Source: Saccharina japonica
Taxonomy: Eukaryota > Sar > Phaeophyceae > Laminariales > Laminariaceae
Assembly (NCBI GenBank): GCA_008828725.1
Contig: MEHQ01003425.1
Coordinates: 137,786 to 201,785, forward strand
Direction: 5' to 3'
Length of the DNA: 64,000 bases
The notes under the pieces were generated by a model that was given only the letters and a program-made list of their open reading frames with translations, ran no database searches and was not told the DNA's origin. Each line of letters opens with the position of its first letter. The first letter of the stretch is position 1. Positions 23,170 through 34,869 of this stretch are shown here, piece after piece. The translations under genes and the position numbers were made by a program.

Positions 23170-24950
23170 AGTTTTTTTTTGGAAATTTATGGCTCCGACA
23201 AGAACGTCCAAGCTGTCGCGGGACTCGCGCTGCAGGACCCTCGTAACTGTCGTCGACTTGTGTGCGCTGGGTATTGATGTAGAACGAAAAAAAACATTTT
23301 TTAAACTACAGTAATATATGGAGGTCCTGTCTGAGTTCTGCCTGCCTGCGGTGACCCAAGGGTTGTGTCCTCCACACATATAATAGGATACATGCATGCG
23401 GAAGAAGAGCAGTGGGCATATAAAACGCAGGATGAAGATCAGAAACGTAGTTCGGACCGTTCCCATTGCCGCGCAGCAGCAGCGGTGACGCGCAGCAGCC
23501 GTGACGTGCCCTGCAGCCGTAACACCGCTCTGTGTTCGCGAGGGTGGCCGGGCGTCTGTTCCGCTACCTATATTGCGCGTGTGCTCCGGTGGGTCCGCTG
23601 TGCTAATGGTGGTGCGGGGTGTTGTATTTGTTTTTAGGTGCATGCCTTTTTTTCGAGGATCATCGCGGTCGTACGTTGATCCACTTGACAGCGATTTCGA
23701 AGGGGGTCCCTAAAAACAGCGCCGTCGAAACTAGAAACACTCGCGTTCGCTCGTGATATTGTTTCTGTTTACGCTCTCTTTTCGTGTTACGATTCGTGTA
23801 AATCGCCACAAAATAGTATTATTGGATAATCGCTGAAACTAGCACCCGCGTGTGTGTGTGCAGCAGTAAAACAAGCAAGATAACGCCCAAAAATCAAACT
23901 GCCACGTATAATACGTCGTACCAGGGTACGCGGTAACGAAAACTTACTTGTGGATCTTTTGAGTTCACCAACGTTGGTTGGTAAATTTTTCCACTGTAGC
24001 CAAGCGTACCAGGCGTTTTTATCTCTGGGGCGACACTCGTGTTCATGATGTGCGTACGGAGTTAGGGCCCCGTATTAACGAAGATGGAATGAAATATACG
24101 GTAGTTTGGAAAATAAATTCAATTTGGGTTTGATTTCGCAAAATATTTGAACTAAAAATTGCCCCTATGTCTCACCCCCCTGGGGTCTTCTATAAGAACA
24201 CGTCCAAACGTGTCCGTAACTCGCCAAAATCGCCATAAAACGGTACATCGGTGGGATTTTCGCCATTTACCGGTAGTAAATTAGCTCAAGGCTCAACACA
24301 TTAAAGTGGGAGACACCGTTCTCTGTCCCAGTACGAGTATTATACCGTTTTCTGTCAAACGACCAAAATTAAAACCCCTCTACTAAATCTGTGAGTCACT
24401 TGGATTTCACGACTCATTGTTCATCGGTAGGTGCCGGTAGACAACTAACTATCTGTAGGGAGCACGTCGGCTGGCCTTGTGGCTGGCCCAGCGAGCTGGT
24501 GGCCAACCGACTTTCCGACTTAAGCCAGGTGAGTAAATCCAGTCAAAAGAGGGCCCAGCCAAAAAAACGAAACTTGTGTCTTGCAAGTATAGAAACAACC
24601 CTCGTACGAATATGGAAACACAGTATGTCCTACAAGTATGGGAATCCAGTACGTCCGATAGTCGGCACTCCGGGCAACGACTAGCGATGGGTCTGGATAA
24701 TACCTAGTTGGTGACGTAGGTCGTGCCCAGCTTTACCGTTCTACTCTCCGTATCTCTTGGTGCTGATCGCAGTCTATCTCCGTTGCAAGGCGCGCACCTT
24801 TCATGGCCCCTTTTGTGCCTGGATCGTGCTTATCGGACGCCACACTGCTCTTTCCTGCCAACACATTGTAAAAGGCCACCAAACGACACAATGTTAAACA
24901 ACCACCTTCCTACAGTTCACATCATTTACTTAATGGCCACTATTCACTAT
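23170..24950. other. No supported gene
   Basis: Only short frames on both strands. The 163-residue minus frame at 23152-23643 has no motif I recognise. Confidence 0.4.
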
Positions 24951-24953
24951 GAC

Positions 24954-25024
24954 TCTGGGCGTAGATATAAGGACCGCTTGGACTTATTATTAATTTCTAA
25001 ACAGTCCTTATATTTACGCCCAGA
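24954..25024. mobile_element. Hairpin element H1 (71 bp)
   Basis: Arms TCTGGGCGTAGATATAAGGA (24954) and TCCTTATATTTACGCCCAGA (ending 25024) pair at 20 of 21 positions around a ~29 bp loop. Similar arms occur at 36341-36418, 37453-37520 and 59893-59971, so this is a dispersed family of near-palindromes. It is either a tiny MITE or a small-RNA precursor. Confidence 0.7.
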
Positions 25025-25029
25025 ATGGT

Positions 25030-25215
25030 ATCACCTTAACGAACATCATCGCTATCAATACCAACATTTTCGACTGTCATCGAGCAATATCAACATGATG
25101 ATCGACTGCCATCGCTGTCAGCATCAATACGTTCGACTGCCATCGCTACCAATAGGGTGATCGACAGTCATCGCTATATCAACACCATAATCGATTGCCA
25201 TTTCTATCAGCACCA
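25030..25215 (+). repeat. Irregular minisatellite, CGACTGCCATCGCTATCA core
   Basis: Four to five diverged units of roughly 40 bp, each with TCGACTG(C/T)CATCG followed by ATCA.CA. No gene signal. Confidence 0.6.
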
Positions 25216-25529
25216 GTCGTGATCACCACCAACACCACCACCACCACTCGCTTGAGCGCCACGGCGACACACCGCAGGCCCTACGTGTCACCATACAAGT
25301 AGTGGCGGATCTCTAAGCTATCGCGGTCTACATACGAAGCCACCGGCAGTGGCATCTGTACCCGCAGTGGCGGTGATGGCGCATAGAGCATGCAACTGCA
25401 TGCTGTGCCTAGCGCTAGAAAAACACAACACCGACCGTGACCCTCGTCATCATCATGAATGTCTCCTACTGTAGTTATAGATAGGAAAGAGCCCCCCCTC
25501 CTCCCCCGCTTCGAGGGTCTATGGCCATA

Positions 25530-25632
25530 CCACTACGGCCATGCGTGACATGAGTACGCCTCCAAACGGATGCGTGGCCAGTGGCCGAATCACTAAGCCA
25601 AGCAGTACATGGGTACCCCCCCCCCCTGCGCG
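25530..25632 (+). mobile_element. LINE 3'-end fragment with C tail (copy 1)
   Basis: This holds ACGGATGCGTGGCCAGTGGC (read NGCVASG, then ITKPSS) and then GGGTACCCCCCCCCC. It matches the end of the LINE at 28883-29313, where the motif is GCVVNGQMTKASNK plus stop. A second motif, CTACGGCCATGCGTGACATG, sits just before it and recurs at ~25715 and ~42615. Confidence 0.6.
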
Positions 25633-26013
25633 CTTGATGCAAACAATGTCTACCTGGTTAGTGAAAACCCAACGTGCTCCGTCCCGTCATTGTAGGGATG
25701 CGAGGGTATATGGCCATACGGCTACGGCCATGCAATATATACTTACCCCCCCCCCCCTCTTTCCATCGACGTGAACATAGCCACAACACGTTTTTCCCTC
25801 TCCTCATCCCTTGAGTGCTGCTATCGATCGTAGGGAACACACGTTGAAGACAAACGTTTAGAGTACTGCACCCAACCTTACCCAACCTTAGGGCGGACAT
25901 TTTAGGTATCCGTACTAGTGTACCGACATACGAAGTGGTATTTCAAAGCAGCAGGAAGGGTTAACGTCGCCAAACACGATTTCCCACTCTCCCGAAGCTG
26001 CTATTTATAGCTT

Positions 26014-27025
26014 CGGCGAAACACGTCAACCACAACAATGTTTCCCTTCCTCCTTCCCCCCTCCAAACTATCTCTACTCCTTTCTCTCTCCGCCCCCCCC
26101 CTCCCTCGTCGCCAACAAATATCAGGTCACATCCCATTTCCCATATAATTTATATTACCCGATGAATCATCACTACTCGCTGTCGGCCTTCAAAACGAAA
26201 CACCGCGCAACCTTCCTAGCTGCCCCTGCCTCCCTCCGTCCCTCTCTCCCTCTCTCCACGCCCTCCTTCCCTCTCTTCCGATCTCCTTCCGATCTTCTTC
26301 CCCCCCCTCCCTGCCGTCCTGCAACCTTCCCAGCTGTCCCGCCTCCTCTCCCGCCTCCCCTCCCTATTTCTCCACCCCTCCCACCCTCACATTCCACCTA
26401 TCGCCCACTTCCCAGAGTCGAAGCAACACAACACGCTTTTGTTGCTGACCGTGCCGGCCGCACTGCATTTCACACCGCCCGTGCCTTCACTCATGCCATC
26501 CGCACCTCCTCCCTCTTCCCCTTCCTTCCTTCCCTCCCTCCCTCCCTCCACCTCTCGCTCCCTCCCTGTTTCCCTTCCCACTCGCCCTTCACCTCTCCCT
26601 CCCTCCCTATTTCCCTTCCCTTCCCCCCTCCCCGGCGAAACACGTCAACCACAACAATGTTTCCCTTCCTCCTTCCCCCCTCCAAACTATCTCTACTCCT
26701 TTCTCTCTCCGCCCCCCCCCTCCCTCCCTCCTCTCCCGCCTCCCCTCCCTATTTCTCCACCCCTCCCACCCTCACATTCCACCTATCGCCCACTTCCCAG
26801 AGTCGAAGCAACACAACACGCTTTTGTTGCTGACCGTGCCGGCCGCACTGCATTTCACACCGCCCGTGCCTTCACTCATGCCATCCGCACCTCCTCCCTC
26901 TTCCCCTTCCTTCCTTCCCTCCCTCCCTCCCTCCACCTCTCGCTCCCTCCCTGTTTCCCTTCCCACTCGCCCTTCACCTCTCCCTCCCTCCCTATTTCCC
27001 TTCCCTTCCCCCCTCCCTCCCTCCC
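26014..27025 (+). repeat. Pyrimidine-rich tract with interlocked duplications (A-x-B-A'-B')
   Basis: Block A (26014-26107, CGGCGAAACACGTCAACCAC onward) recurs as A' at 26632-26726. Block B (26341-26630, ending with the CCTCCCTCC run) recurs as B' at 26727-27020, almost without change. Frames encoding poly-Pro/Ser arise from the CCTTCCCTCC composition and appear in duplicate for the same reason; I do not call them genes. The near identity indicates recent duplication. Confidence 0.8.
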
Positions 27026-27099
27026 TTCCACGCCTCCCTCGCTCTCATTTTAACCACCCCCATGAACCGCTAAAGGGCAGATTCTGGCTTCGTCGTCGC

Positions 27100-27225
27100 C
27101 GCCGCCACTGCCGATTCCGGATCCAGACTACCGAGATCGCCATCTAAATCGTCATCTACATAGCGATCTAAATCTTCATCTAGATCGTCATGCAGAGATC
27201 GCGATCTGGATCGTCATATGTCAAA
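27100..27225 (+). repeat. Short irregular repeat of GATCGTCATCTA
   Basis: Repeated GATCG(C/T)CATCT(A)AAT units occupy this stretch. No gene signal. Confidence 0.5.
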
Positions 27226-27483
27226 AGGTGACAACAAAATAAAAGGGTTTAACGACCCGATTCAAAGGTCCTCCCACGCCGCTGCCCGAGCCTCGCGCGT
27301 TGCCGCCGCCAGTTGTAAGCACCTTGATGCGGTTGCCCAAGATTACGCCTTCCACCGACTCCAGCGCCTGGAATTGGGAGGAGTGGCTGCTGTCCTGAGA
27401 ACGAATCCGAATTGACGTAGTCACCGTCGAGGGGGGTGTACTGGCCCAAGCGAATCGGCACACAACCAGAGGTGGGGGGCAGG

Positions 27484-27700
27484 GAGGGGGGCGTACCCAG
27501 TGGTTGCTTGTCTTAGTCATTGGATCCTTGACCATGCATCCCTTTCGAGGCGGAGCACATGAAGGAAGGGGTCTATCGAATATTGAAGCGGGAGGCACAT
27601 AATCAGAGGCAGGACGGGGGGGGGTGGGGCACTCTTTTGTTGCGTGCCTTAGACCTTTGCCCATTGACCATGCATTATTTTCGAGACCGGTGTGCCATTC
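27484..27700 (-). mobile_element. Two LINE 3'-end fragments with C-rich tails
   Basis: On the minus strand, 27560-27484 reads RKGCMVKDPMTKTSN and is followed by GTACGCCCCCCTCCCT. A second copy just upstream (about 27690-27610) reads CMVNGQRSKARNK and then a C-rich run. Both correspond to the final residues of the LINE at 28883-29290. They are 5'-truncated to almost nothing. Confidence 0.6.
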
Positions 27701-27837
27701 GTACTTCGAATAGGGACGCCTCCAACATTTGGGGGCTCATTACGTTTTCCGATATATCACATAAGCACGTTTTGCTTGTCTTATACCCTTCCTGTTTCGC
27801 CTTTTGTGGCCACCGTCTATCTCCTAGGGCATCATAA

Positions 27838-28245
27838 GTAGGGGGGGGTATCGAATCGAAACGTAACCAAAGGTGGGGGGGCGTGTCGAATGAAAAACAT
27901 ACTGGAAGTCATAGAATAACCAAAGGTGGGTATCGAACCGAAACATCATCAGACATAGGTGGTCGAATCAATTTTTCAATAGCGGAAGGGAGTGCATCGA
28001 ATCGAAAGGACACCGGAGGTAGGTAGTGGGGGTATCGAATCGGAAACTAATCAGAGATAGGTAGAGGAGGGGCTATCGAACCGAATAACAACCAGAGGTA
28101 GGGGTCGTATCGATCGAAACCAAAATAGAGGTACTCGTAGGGGGGGGGCATCGAATAGAAAGAGGCGCGTGGGGGTGGGGGGGGGGGGATATACAATCGA
28201 AAAAAACGGAAATAGGTAGGGGGGGAGGGGGGATTCGAATCGAAC
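27838..28245 (+). repeat. Irregular minisatellite (GGTATCGAATCGAAA...AGGTAGGGGG)
   Basis: About nine diverged units of 35-55 bp, each with TATCGAA(T/C)CGAAA, an A/C-rich middle and AGGTRGGGGG. G runs vary from 5 to 13. No coding potential. Confidence 0.75.
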
Positions 28246-28882
28246 ATAAAGTATGCCTACAGAGCGATCTGTAGGGGGGGGGTGTATGAAGTATATCCCC
28301 TGAACTCGATGTCGAATCCCTCCAGTTCGAATTTTAGGCGTATGTACCTCTGGTCACGATCGACTCGACTCCGCCTTGGGGGGGAGAACCCAACTCTTAA
28401 CTCCCCCTCCTATAGCAGACATCCCAAGTCACCTCTACAAAATAAAACCGGAGGGGAGCCCCCCCTCCCCCCTCCTCTCCCGCTGTAATAGACATCCCTG
28501 TTCACCTCTACGAAACCCACTTGAAGAGGAACCCGACTTTCTAAGAGCCCCTTTAGCACTGCACCCTCGTTTCATTAGCTAACTACTTGGAATTAAAGTG
28601 GATTGTATTTTGCAGTACTACAAGGGTCAACAGGCACTTTCAATGAAAATAGAGCGAACTCCGCAGTACCAACAAGGGTTAGCAGTACTTACAATTGCGT
28701 TTTACTATATATTATTATGTGGAGTATACGACGTCTACCAAGACGGTGAGCATTACTCGGCATTAAAGTTTAGCGTGTTTTGCAGCATCTAAATATTTAA
28801 CAGTAAGGAGACGCGCACTAGATGAAGCCCCCCCTCCCAGTACCCCCCTCCCCCACCCCCCTCCTGCCAGGAGAAGAAGAAG

Positions 28883-29313
28883 GTACACGAATGGCCGGGA
28901 GGAGGAAGTAGATGCACAGATGTGCCTATGTGGCAAAACAACAGAGAGTAAAATGCACATGGTGGGAGAATGTGAAATGTACGAGGAGGAACGGGATGTG
29001 TTACAAGAGGAAATAAGGAAAACAGAAGAATGTGACATGGAGAAGTTTGGTACAATATACATTGGCGAGAAAACGATCGCTATCTTAGGAGATAGATGGC
29101 GAGAAAAGGAGGCGAAACAGAAAGGGGATACGTAGGATTAGCAAAACACTCTTTGTTATATACCATGGTATGGATTCAACGTAATGAGCGCCCAAATGTT
29201 GGAGGTGTCTCTATTAGGAGTAGGTACGGTTCTCCGACTCGTACGGGGTGCGTGGTCAACGGTCAAATGACTAAGGCGAGCAACAAATGAGTACGCCCCC
29301 TCCCCCCCCCACC
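28883..29313 (+). pseudogene. C-terminal fragment of a non-LTR (LINE) reverse transcriptase ORF
   Basis: The frame reads RYTNGREEEVDAQ, then the zinc-binding block MCLCGKTTESKMHMVGECE (C-X-C ... H ... C), then YEEERDVLQEEIRK and IAILGDRW. This is the layout of the short Cys/His region that follows the polymerase in many LINE ORF2 proteins. After KQKGDT a stop and a one-base shift near 29130 lead to a frame reading NERPNVGGVSIRSR and GCVVNGQMTKASNK, ending at a TGA near 29288. A C-rich tail (GTACGCCCCCTCCCCCCCCC) follows at once. All of RT and endonuclease is missing: the insert is 5'-truncated at a second C-rich stretch (28829-28868). Confidence 0.7.
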
Positions 29314-29544
29314 CCCTTTGAGTCATCCCTGCTCACTTCGGCATGCAACCCACTTGCAGGGCACGTACCGCCGACGCACCTCATCATCCTCCACGCCCCT
29401 CCCTCTCTTCCCCTCCTCCACCCGCCTCCCTCCTTCTCCTCCTCCGTCCCCGCCTCCCCCTCCTGCCATGACTGCTTCAGTGTGAGGGCGAAGAAGACAA
29501 GAGGTTGGGGTCGTACTGCGTGCGGTCATCCGCGCCCTGGTTAT

Positions 29545-29790
29545 TGTACGGGGGGGGGGGCGGGGGAGGGGAGGGGGGAGAGCGAAGGACAATGGGGAGG
29601 TTGGCGTCAGGGAGGGGGGAGGGAGTGGAGGGGGGGGCACGGGATGATGGGCAGGTTCAAGAGTGGGGAGGGGGGGGGACTCTTTTTTCGGTAGGGTAAT
29701 GTGAAGGACTAGCGCGAAGGAAAGGAGGCGGTGAGACGAAGGCGGGGAGGGGGGCCGAGAGCAAGGGGGGGGGGAGAGGGGAGGAAGGGG
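29545..29790 (+). repeat. G-rich tract
   Basis: Repeated runs of 5-10 G with GGGAGGGGGGAG blocks. Gly/Arg-rich frames here reflect composition. Confidence 0.6.
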
Positions 29791-30959
29791 TCGCTATATT
29801 GTTTTCAGGGTAACTTTAGGCTGGCCAGTCGACGGCGTCGTGATTTATCGCTCGGAACAAGTGACGGCCGGAGGGGGGCAGGGCGTCGGGGTAGTGTAGC
29901 CGACATCGATAGTTATATATATATATACCAAGAGCATACAGTATACAGGTCCGCAGGGAGTTCGGAGGGTTCGCTACAGTTTCGTGCACACGTTACGTAC
30001 ACGATTATGACAAAACTGGCGGAACAGTGGACTAACGACGAACACTGGGAAAATCGAGCACCCCCCCTCCCCCAATCACCCGCGCTTCCCTCAGCGTTCC
30101 GGCAACACCGCACCAACCCGGGACTGCTCGATCAGTTGGGGGTAGTGGAGCTGGCATTCGACGAGCTCGGCGTCCGCCCTCTCCTGCGACTCCTTTGTCT
30201 TGGTGAGCCCACTGCGCATCGAGCAGATACGCACACAGCCGTGGGGTATCGAATTTAAGAGCGTCCAGGATAAGTGGAAACACCCGCAAGATCGGTACTT
30301 TTGGCTCGGCACGGAAACGTGAATGGACAGGCTTCACCCCACATTTCCTGCTTTACGAGCTTGCGTGCTCTTCTAGCAGAAACGTTTCCTGGTTGAACAG
30401 ATAATCTAGCTCTATATCGCGGGATAACACCAAACCGCTCTTAGGCGGGGATTCGAGCGGTTCGGAACTATATAGCGGTAACATTGCCCTGTTCCGAGGC
30501 GCTAAGTCGGTTACCTCACGATGGCAGTCTTTGTCGGTTTCCCACAAGTACATACCGTTCATCAAGCGTCACATCGATCAACACTGTCCCAAGGATCACC
30601 CCAACAGCACCCACCGCGACTGGAATAATGCAAGATGGTCCAAGACGGACCCCCGTCCCCTGTACCCCCTGACACAAACTGAAAATATTTGAACAAAAAC
30701 AACCCGCCGGCCGGTGCCCAACACAATCTCGGCGCTGCATGGCCGATCAAGCGACCGCCCACCGTTCCAAACAGAGCTAACGTTGTGCATCAAGCAAACA
30801 CCCAAGCAAAAAACCAAGCAAAAAATACCTCTCGCATGTGCAACACCCATCTACTGTAGTACAAACTCACGCACGGTGGCCCTCTCTCACCTCCACCCGC
30901 TGCTGCTCCCTTTTCTTGTCTGGGGTGCAGAGCGAGCTACAGAATAAGTCCGATAGACC

Positions 30960-33560
30960 TTCACCGGAGGAGCACGCGGCTTCCTCCAAACCTTCGCCTC
31001 CAGAGCTTCCCCTCCACCCCTCCCCGTGCCGCCACCCCCGCCACCTGGGTTACCGCCCCCACTAGCCCACGACGGGAGGAATCGCTGTTGTCGGCGTCGC
31101 CCTCGTCGTGGCCACGGTCACCGCCACCGAACGAGTCGCTTTCGACGTCTCCACGTCCAAGCCCTGCTGCTGCTCCCGCTGTTGGGGATGCGCTCCCCCC
31201 TCCTCTTCCAGCTACGGTTGCTGTCTGTGAGAACGAAACGCTTGAGATCCGGCGTCGGCCACCACCGCCACCACCGCTTCTGCTATGGCCGCCGCTGCTA
31301 CCGCCACCACGGCTTCCGCCGTCACCATTGACGGCCGGAGCTCCGCCGGAGCTAGGAGGAGACGCCGCGGACGGCGAACAGGATGGGAATCCCCGAAGTA
31401 TCTCGCGCTGGAGTTCCCTCAAGCTCCTCCGCTATGGCTCGCTTTAGCGAGGGTATCTGCCTACGCAGGCTGGCTATCTTCCCTCTGGTTGGTTGCGTAG
31501 TGTTGGGGAAATGCGCGTGGATGAAACGCAGGGAAAACATTCAAATTGTGCAGAAAACGGCGCGATGATGGTGAGGCTCAGTCGGTTGGCTGCCCGGCTG
31601 GGAATCAATGCGAGCCAGACAGCAGCTATTAGTACCACCTTTCGGTGGCCTGGACGGCAACTCTCTGCCTTAAGAAGCTCGGATATAGCAGACACAAAAG
31701 ACAATCCAAATATACTGACAAGAAAATTAAAATACGAAACCACATTTACAGACTCAAAAACACAATCATGTACCGGTACACAAAAGACGCACAGGCACGC
31801 AGATTGACAGACACGAGGCTCACCGGTATACAGACACGAGTACAGAGATATAAAGACACACGTGACACACAAAACACTATGCCCATATACACCCAAACGC
31901 CCGCCCATCCCCAGTCTAACCCCCACCTTACCTACTCACCCACCCAGCACACCCACCTACCAGAAGAATCTCCAGCTGCTCCGCCACGGCCAGCTTCGTG
32001 CCTACCCTCCTCCTCGACGACCGCAGCCCCTTCAGCTTTTCCCTCTAACTATCCACCCTGTCCTCTCGGCCCGAAAACGCCGTCTCTATAGAGACAAGCG
32101 ACTCCGTTGACACGCCCAACCCGTGCTTGCGGTCAGCTGTGCTGTCACGCCCTCCACCGCCACGGCCGCCGCTGCCGCCGTCAATCCCGCCCCCTCCACC
32201 CGCTTCCACAGGAATGAGGCTTTCCGTCAAACCCCAGGGCGACCGCGGCAAGAGCCTTGGCGCGGAGGTGGCCAGCTGCAGCGCCGGCAATGGCGCCGGA
32301 GGCGACGCTTCGTGCAATCCTGCCCCTCCGCTGGGGGGGAAGAGGGTCTTATCGTCGTGACGGAAGGAGTGGGCTAAATTTTCGTGGGGTCCGCTAGCGC
32401 TGCCAGTGGCACGCGAGGTGCTGCCGCCGCAGTCGCGCAAGGTGCTTCCGCCGCCGCCGTCCGAGGCGCTGTTCGATTCGCGGGGGAGGGTGGCCGAGCG
32501 CTACATCACCACCACCACTCACTCGATGGTTGCCTCCGTCATCGCAGCGCGCTTCTCCCCACTCGCGACTGCTCTAGCAGCCGAGCGCACCGCAACCACT
32601 ACTGCCCCCTCCGGCCCAGCGTGCAACGCCCTCATGTCTTGCCGCCGAAGAAGCTCGCACGACCTTGCGGCGGCCTTCCACTCGAACCTCCGCTTGATTT
32701 TTACCCCCTGTAGGCCTGGTGTCCCCGACCACGGCGGCCTCGAGCGGAACACTCTCCCCGACGGCGACGCCGTCACAGCTGGCTCAGTTGTCTCTGTTTC
32801 TCGTCCCAACCTCGGGAACCGGTGAAAGCTTGTCGCGCGTGGCTGTCTCCGGGTGTATCCGCATCATCGGCGCCGCTGCTCACTGCCCTTACCCTCGAAA
32901 AAACAGGCGTACCGCCGCTAGTCACAGTTCGCTTGTCCCCCCCGACACAACCGCTGTCGCCGCTACCGCTATCGCTACCACTGCCGATCGGGAACTCGTC
33001 AGCGACCAACATGCGCACAGACCCCAAGGCATTTTCTTGCGGCTGCCGCCGCCTGTAGCGAAGCAGCGGAAAGCGTCGTGATCGCGGCACCTGCCATGAT
33101 CGGTTGGCGCGGAAATCGTTCCATTTACGTTTCCCGCCGTCCATGGACGGGTAGCGGGGATAGCCACCGGAATCGCTGAAGGCGACACCTGAGCAGAGTC
33201 TCGAAGGGGATGGGTAGGCCGCCTGGATGCGGTGGATCCTCCCCACCAATCGTCTGTCATGGTCTCAGCCGCGCCCGCCGTTCCCGCGTCTGGCTTCACT
33301 GTCGTCGGAGCTACCGATATCGGGCGAGGGCAACGCGTCGAAGCACCCCCGGCCGACGCCAACCCCTCCTGCACGCCTTCCCCGTCCATGCCCTCCATCG
33401 TCTCTCTCCACTTCAGCCGTTCCTCGTGCTCCTGCATAAGTCCGCCGCGGTTGCTGCTGCTGCACGCGCTGTTACTGCTGCTGCTGCTGCTTTAACGGCG
33501 GGTCGGTATCCGCGAGGGAAGCTCGAGCGCTCTCCGTTCGAGAAGGTCTTGGGGGGTACG
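30960..33560 (-). other. GC-rich, triplet-rich island, possible low-complexity gene
   Basis: Composition changes sharply to CCG/CAC/GCT-rich. Several minus-strand frames overlap. One (33437-32922) begins MQEHEERLKWRETMEGMDG; 32440-32045 is Ser/Gly-rich; 31926-31474 has a hydrophobic run VVLIAAVWLALI. Another (31540-31352) reads ASLRRQIPSLKRAIAEEL, and a different frame takes up RELQREILRGF directly after, so a heptad-like coiled coil may continue across a one-base shift. Introns, errors or decay could explain the frame changes. I cannot assemble one convincing gene or assign a function. Confidence 0.3.
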
Positions 33561-34700
33561 TAGGGTTACGCTTGGCCGGCCGTCGGCGCCCGCTGCGGCC
33601 GCGTCAGGGGCATGCCCCGGACGCACCTCCCCCAATCGCGGGGGCCGCGACGGTAGCTGTCGCGGCGTAGGAGTTGGCAGCCTCGGAGGCGGCGGCGGTA
33701 GCGGCTGAAAATGTGGTTGCGGTTCGTCAATCCCTATGATAGCGGTGGCGCGGGGGTTAGACGGGTCGGACGGGGGTGGTGGAGGGAGGGAGGGAGGGAG
33801 GATAAGACTGGGGAATAGGGGTGGGTCAGACAGGCGTTATGACATCGGGCGGGGTGGGGTTAGCACAAAGCGAAGGCACTCGAAGCGCAGTTGCGAATTT
33901 CCAAGGGTATGTTCATAAGTAGGCTTTCAGGTGTGGTATTGGGTTCGATACCAAGAGTGCTCTCTGCCAGGGCAACTCCTTATTCTTAAATGATGGTGTT
34001 CGTAGTCTGTCTCTCTGCCTGGCTCTGTGTCTAAACGGTATCGTAATCTGGAAGGTTTCAGCGCCACCTTGCGGAATGCGTCGAGACGCTGGGTGCCACA
34101 ACCAGCGAAACACTACTGTAGGTCTCGCGTCACGCCGAGTCGTGGTCGTCGCGTTGCTGAGCACTGCCGACAGTTCCGAGGTATTAACAAACAGGTATTC
34201 TGTCGGCCGGTTCCAAGTCTCATTGAGAATAACAACGACCATCCACATGTATATATAAATAAAAGGAAATTCAGAATCCGATGACTTCAGACATGTCATA
34301 CGTACATACGAGGATGTTACATATTGTAAGTTGTACGGCGCTCGGTCTCATTGCCCAAACATCAAAACCCCTTGAAAATTGGCGAAACGAATAGAGATTG
34401 GGATTGGGATATAATTGAGAATGTCACTTTGTCCAAGAGTAAGATTGGCGGAAGGAGTTTCCCAGTGTTAGCCAAAGGAGAAATTACCAACTTTTGCTTT
34501 TTTCGGGCAATCTTTCACAGATAGATGATGTGCTCCCAGTACCTGGGAGTGAAGTGAGTATTTTCGAGAGAAAATACTCCTAAGATTGTCACTTTTCCAC
34601 TTTGCCTAAACTGGCAAAAAAGAGAAAATATCAAGGTTGCTTATTTTTCGGACAACCTTACACAGATGCTCCCAGTACCTGGGAGTACCACGTACAGTAA
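33560..34700. other. No supported gene
   Basis: GGGAGG and GGC-rich runs continue to about 33850, then composition returns to normal. Two related ~90 bp segments, each with GATGTGCTCCCAGTACCTGG or a close variant, lie at ~34500 and ~34660. Confidence 0.4.
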
Positions 34701-34800
34701 GTAAAGTGTTTCCCGAGAAAAAAACTATTTCAGGTACTTCGTCTACTCGGAGTATTAGGGCTTCAAGTCCTGCGAATATACTATTACGGGGTGGGCTAAT
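34700..34800 (+). repeat. Dispersed repeat, copy 1
   Basis: GTTTCCCGAGAAAAA, TTTCAGGTACTTC, GGGCTTCAAGTCCT and ACTATTACGGGG occur in the same order and spacing at 49629-49720. Confidence 0.7.
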
Positions 34801-34869
34801 GTAGTAAACAGGACCTACGGTACAAAAAAAACACTATGTTCCCCATTTTTCACCAACAATATTCGGTTC

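Noticed and set aside
25505..25545. 5S rRNA start (CTACGGCCATAC-like)
   Set aside because: Only about a dozen bases agree and the rest of 5S rRNA is absent; the motif belongs to a LINE-end repeat.
26162..27053. Pro/Ser-rich proteins
   Set aside because: They lie in a CCTTCCCTCC tract and are duplicated only because the DNA is duplicated; no start context or domain.
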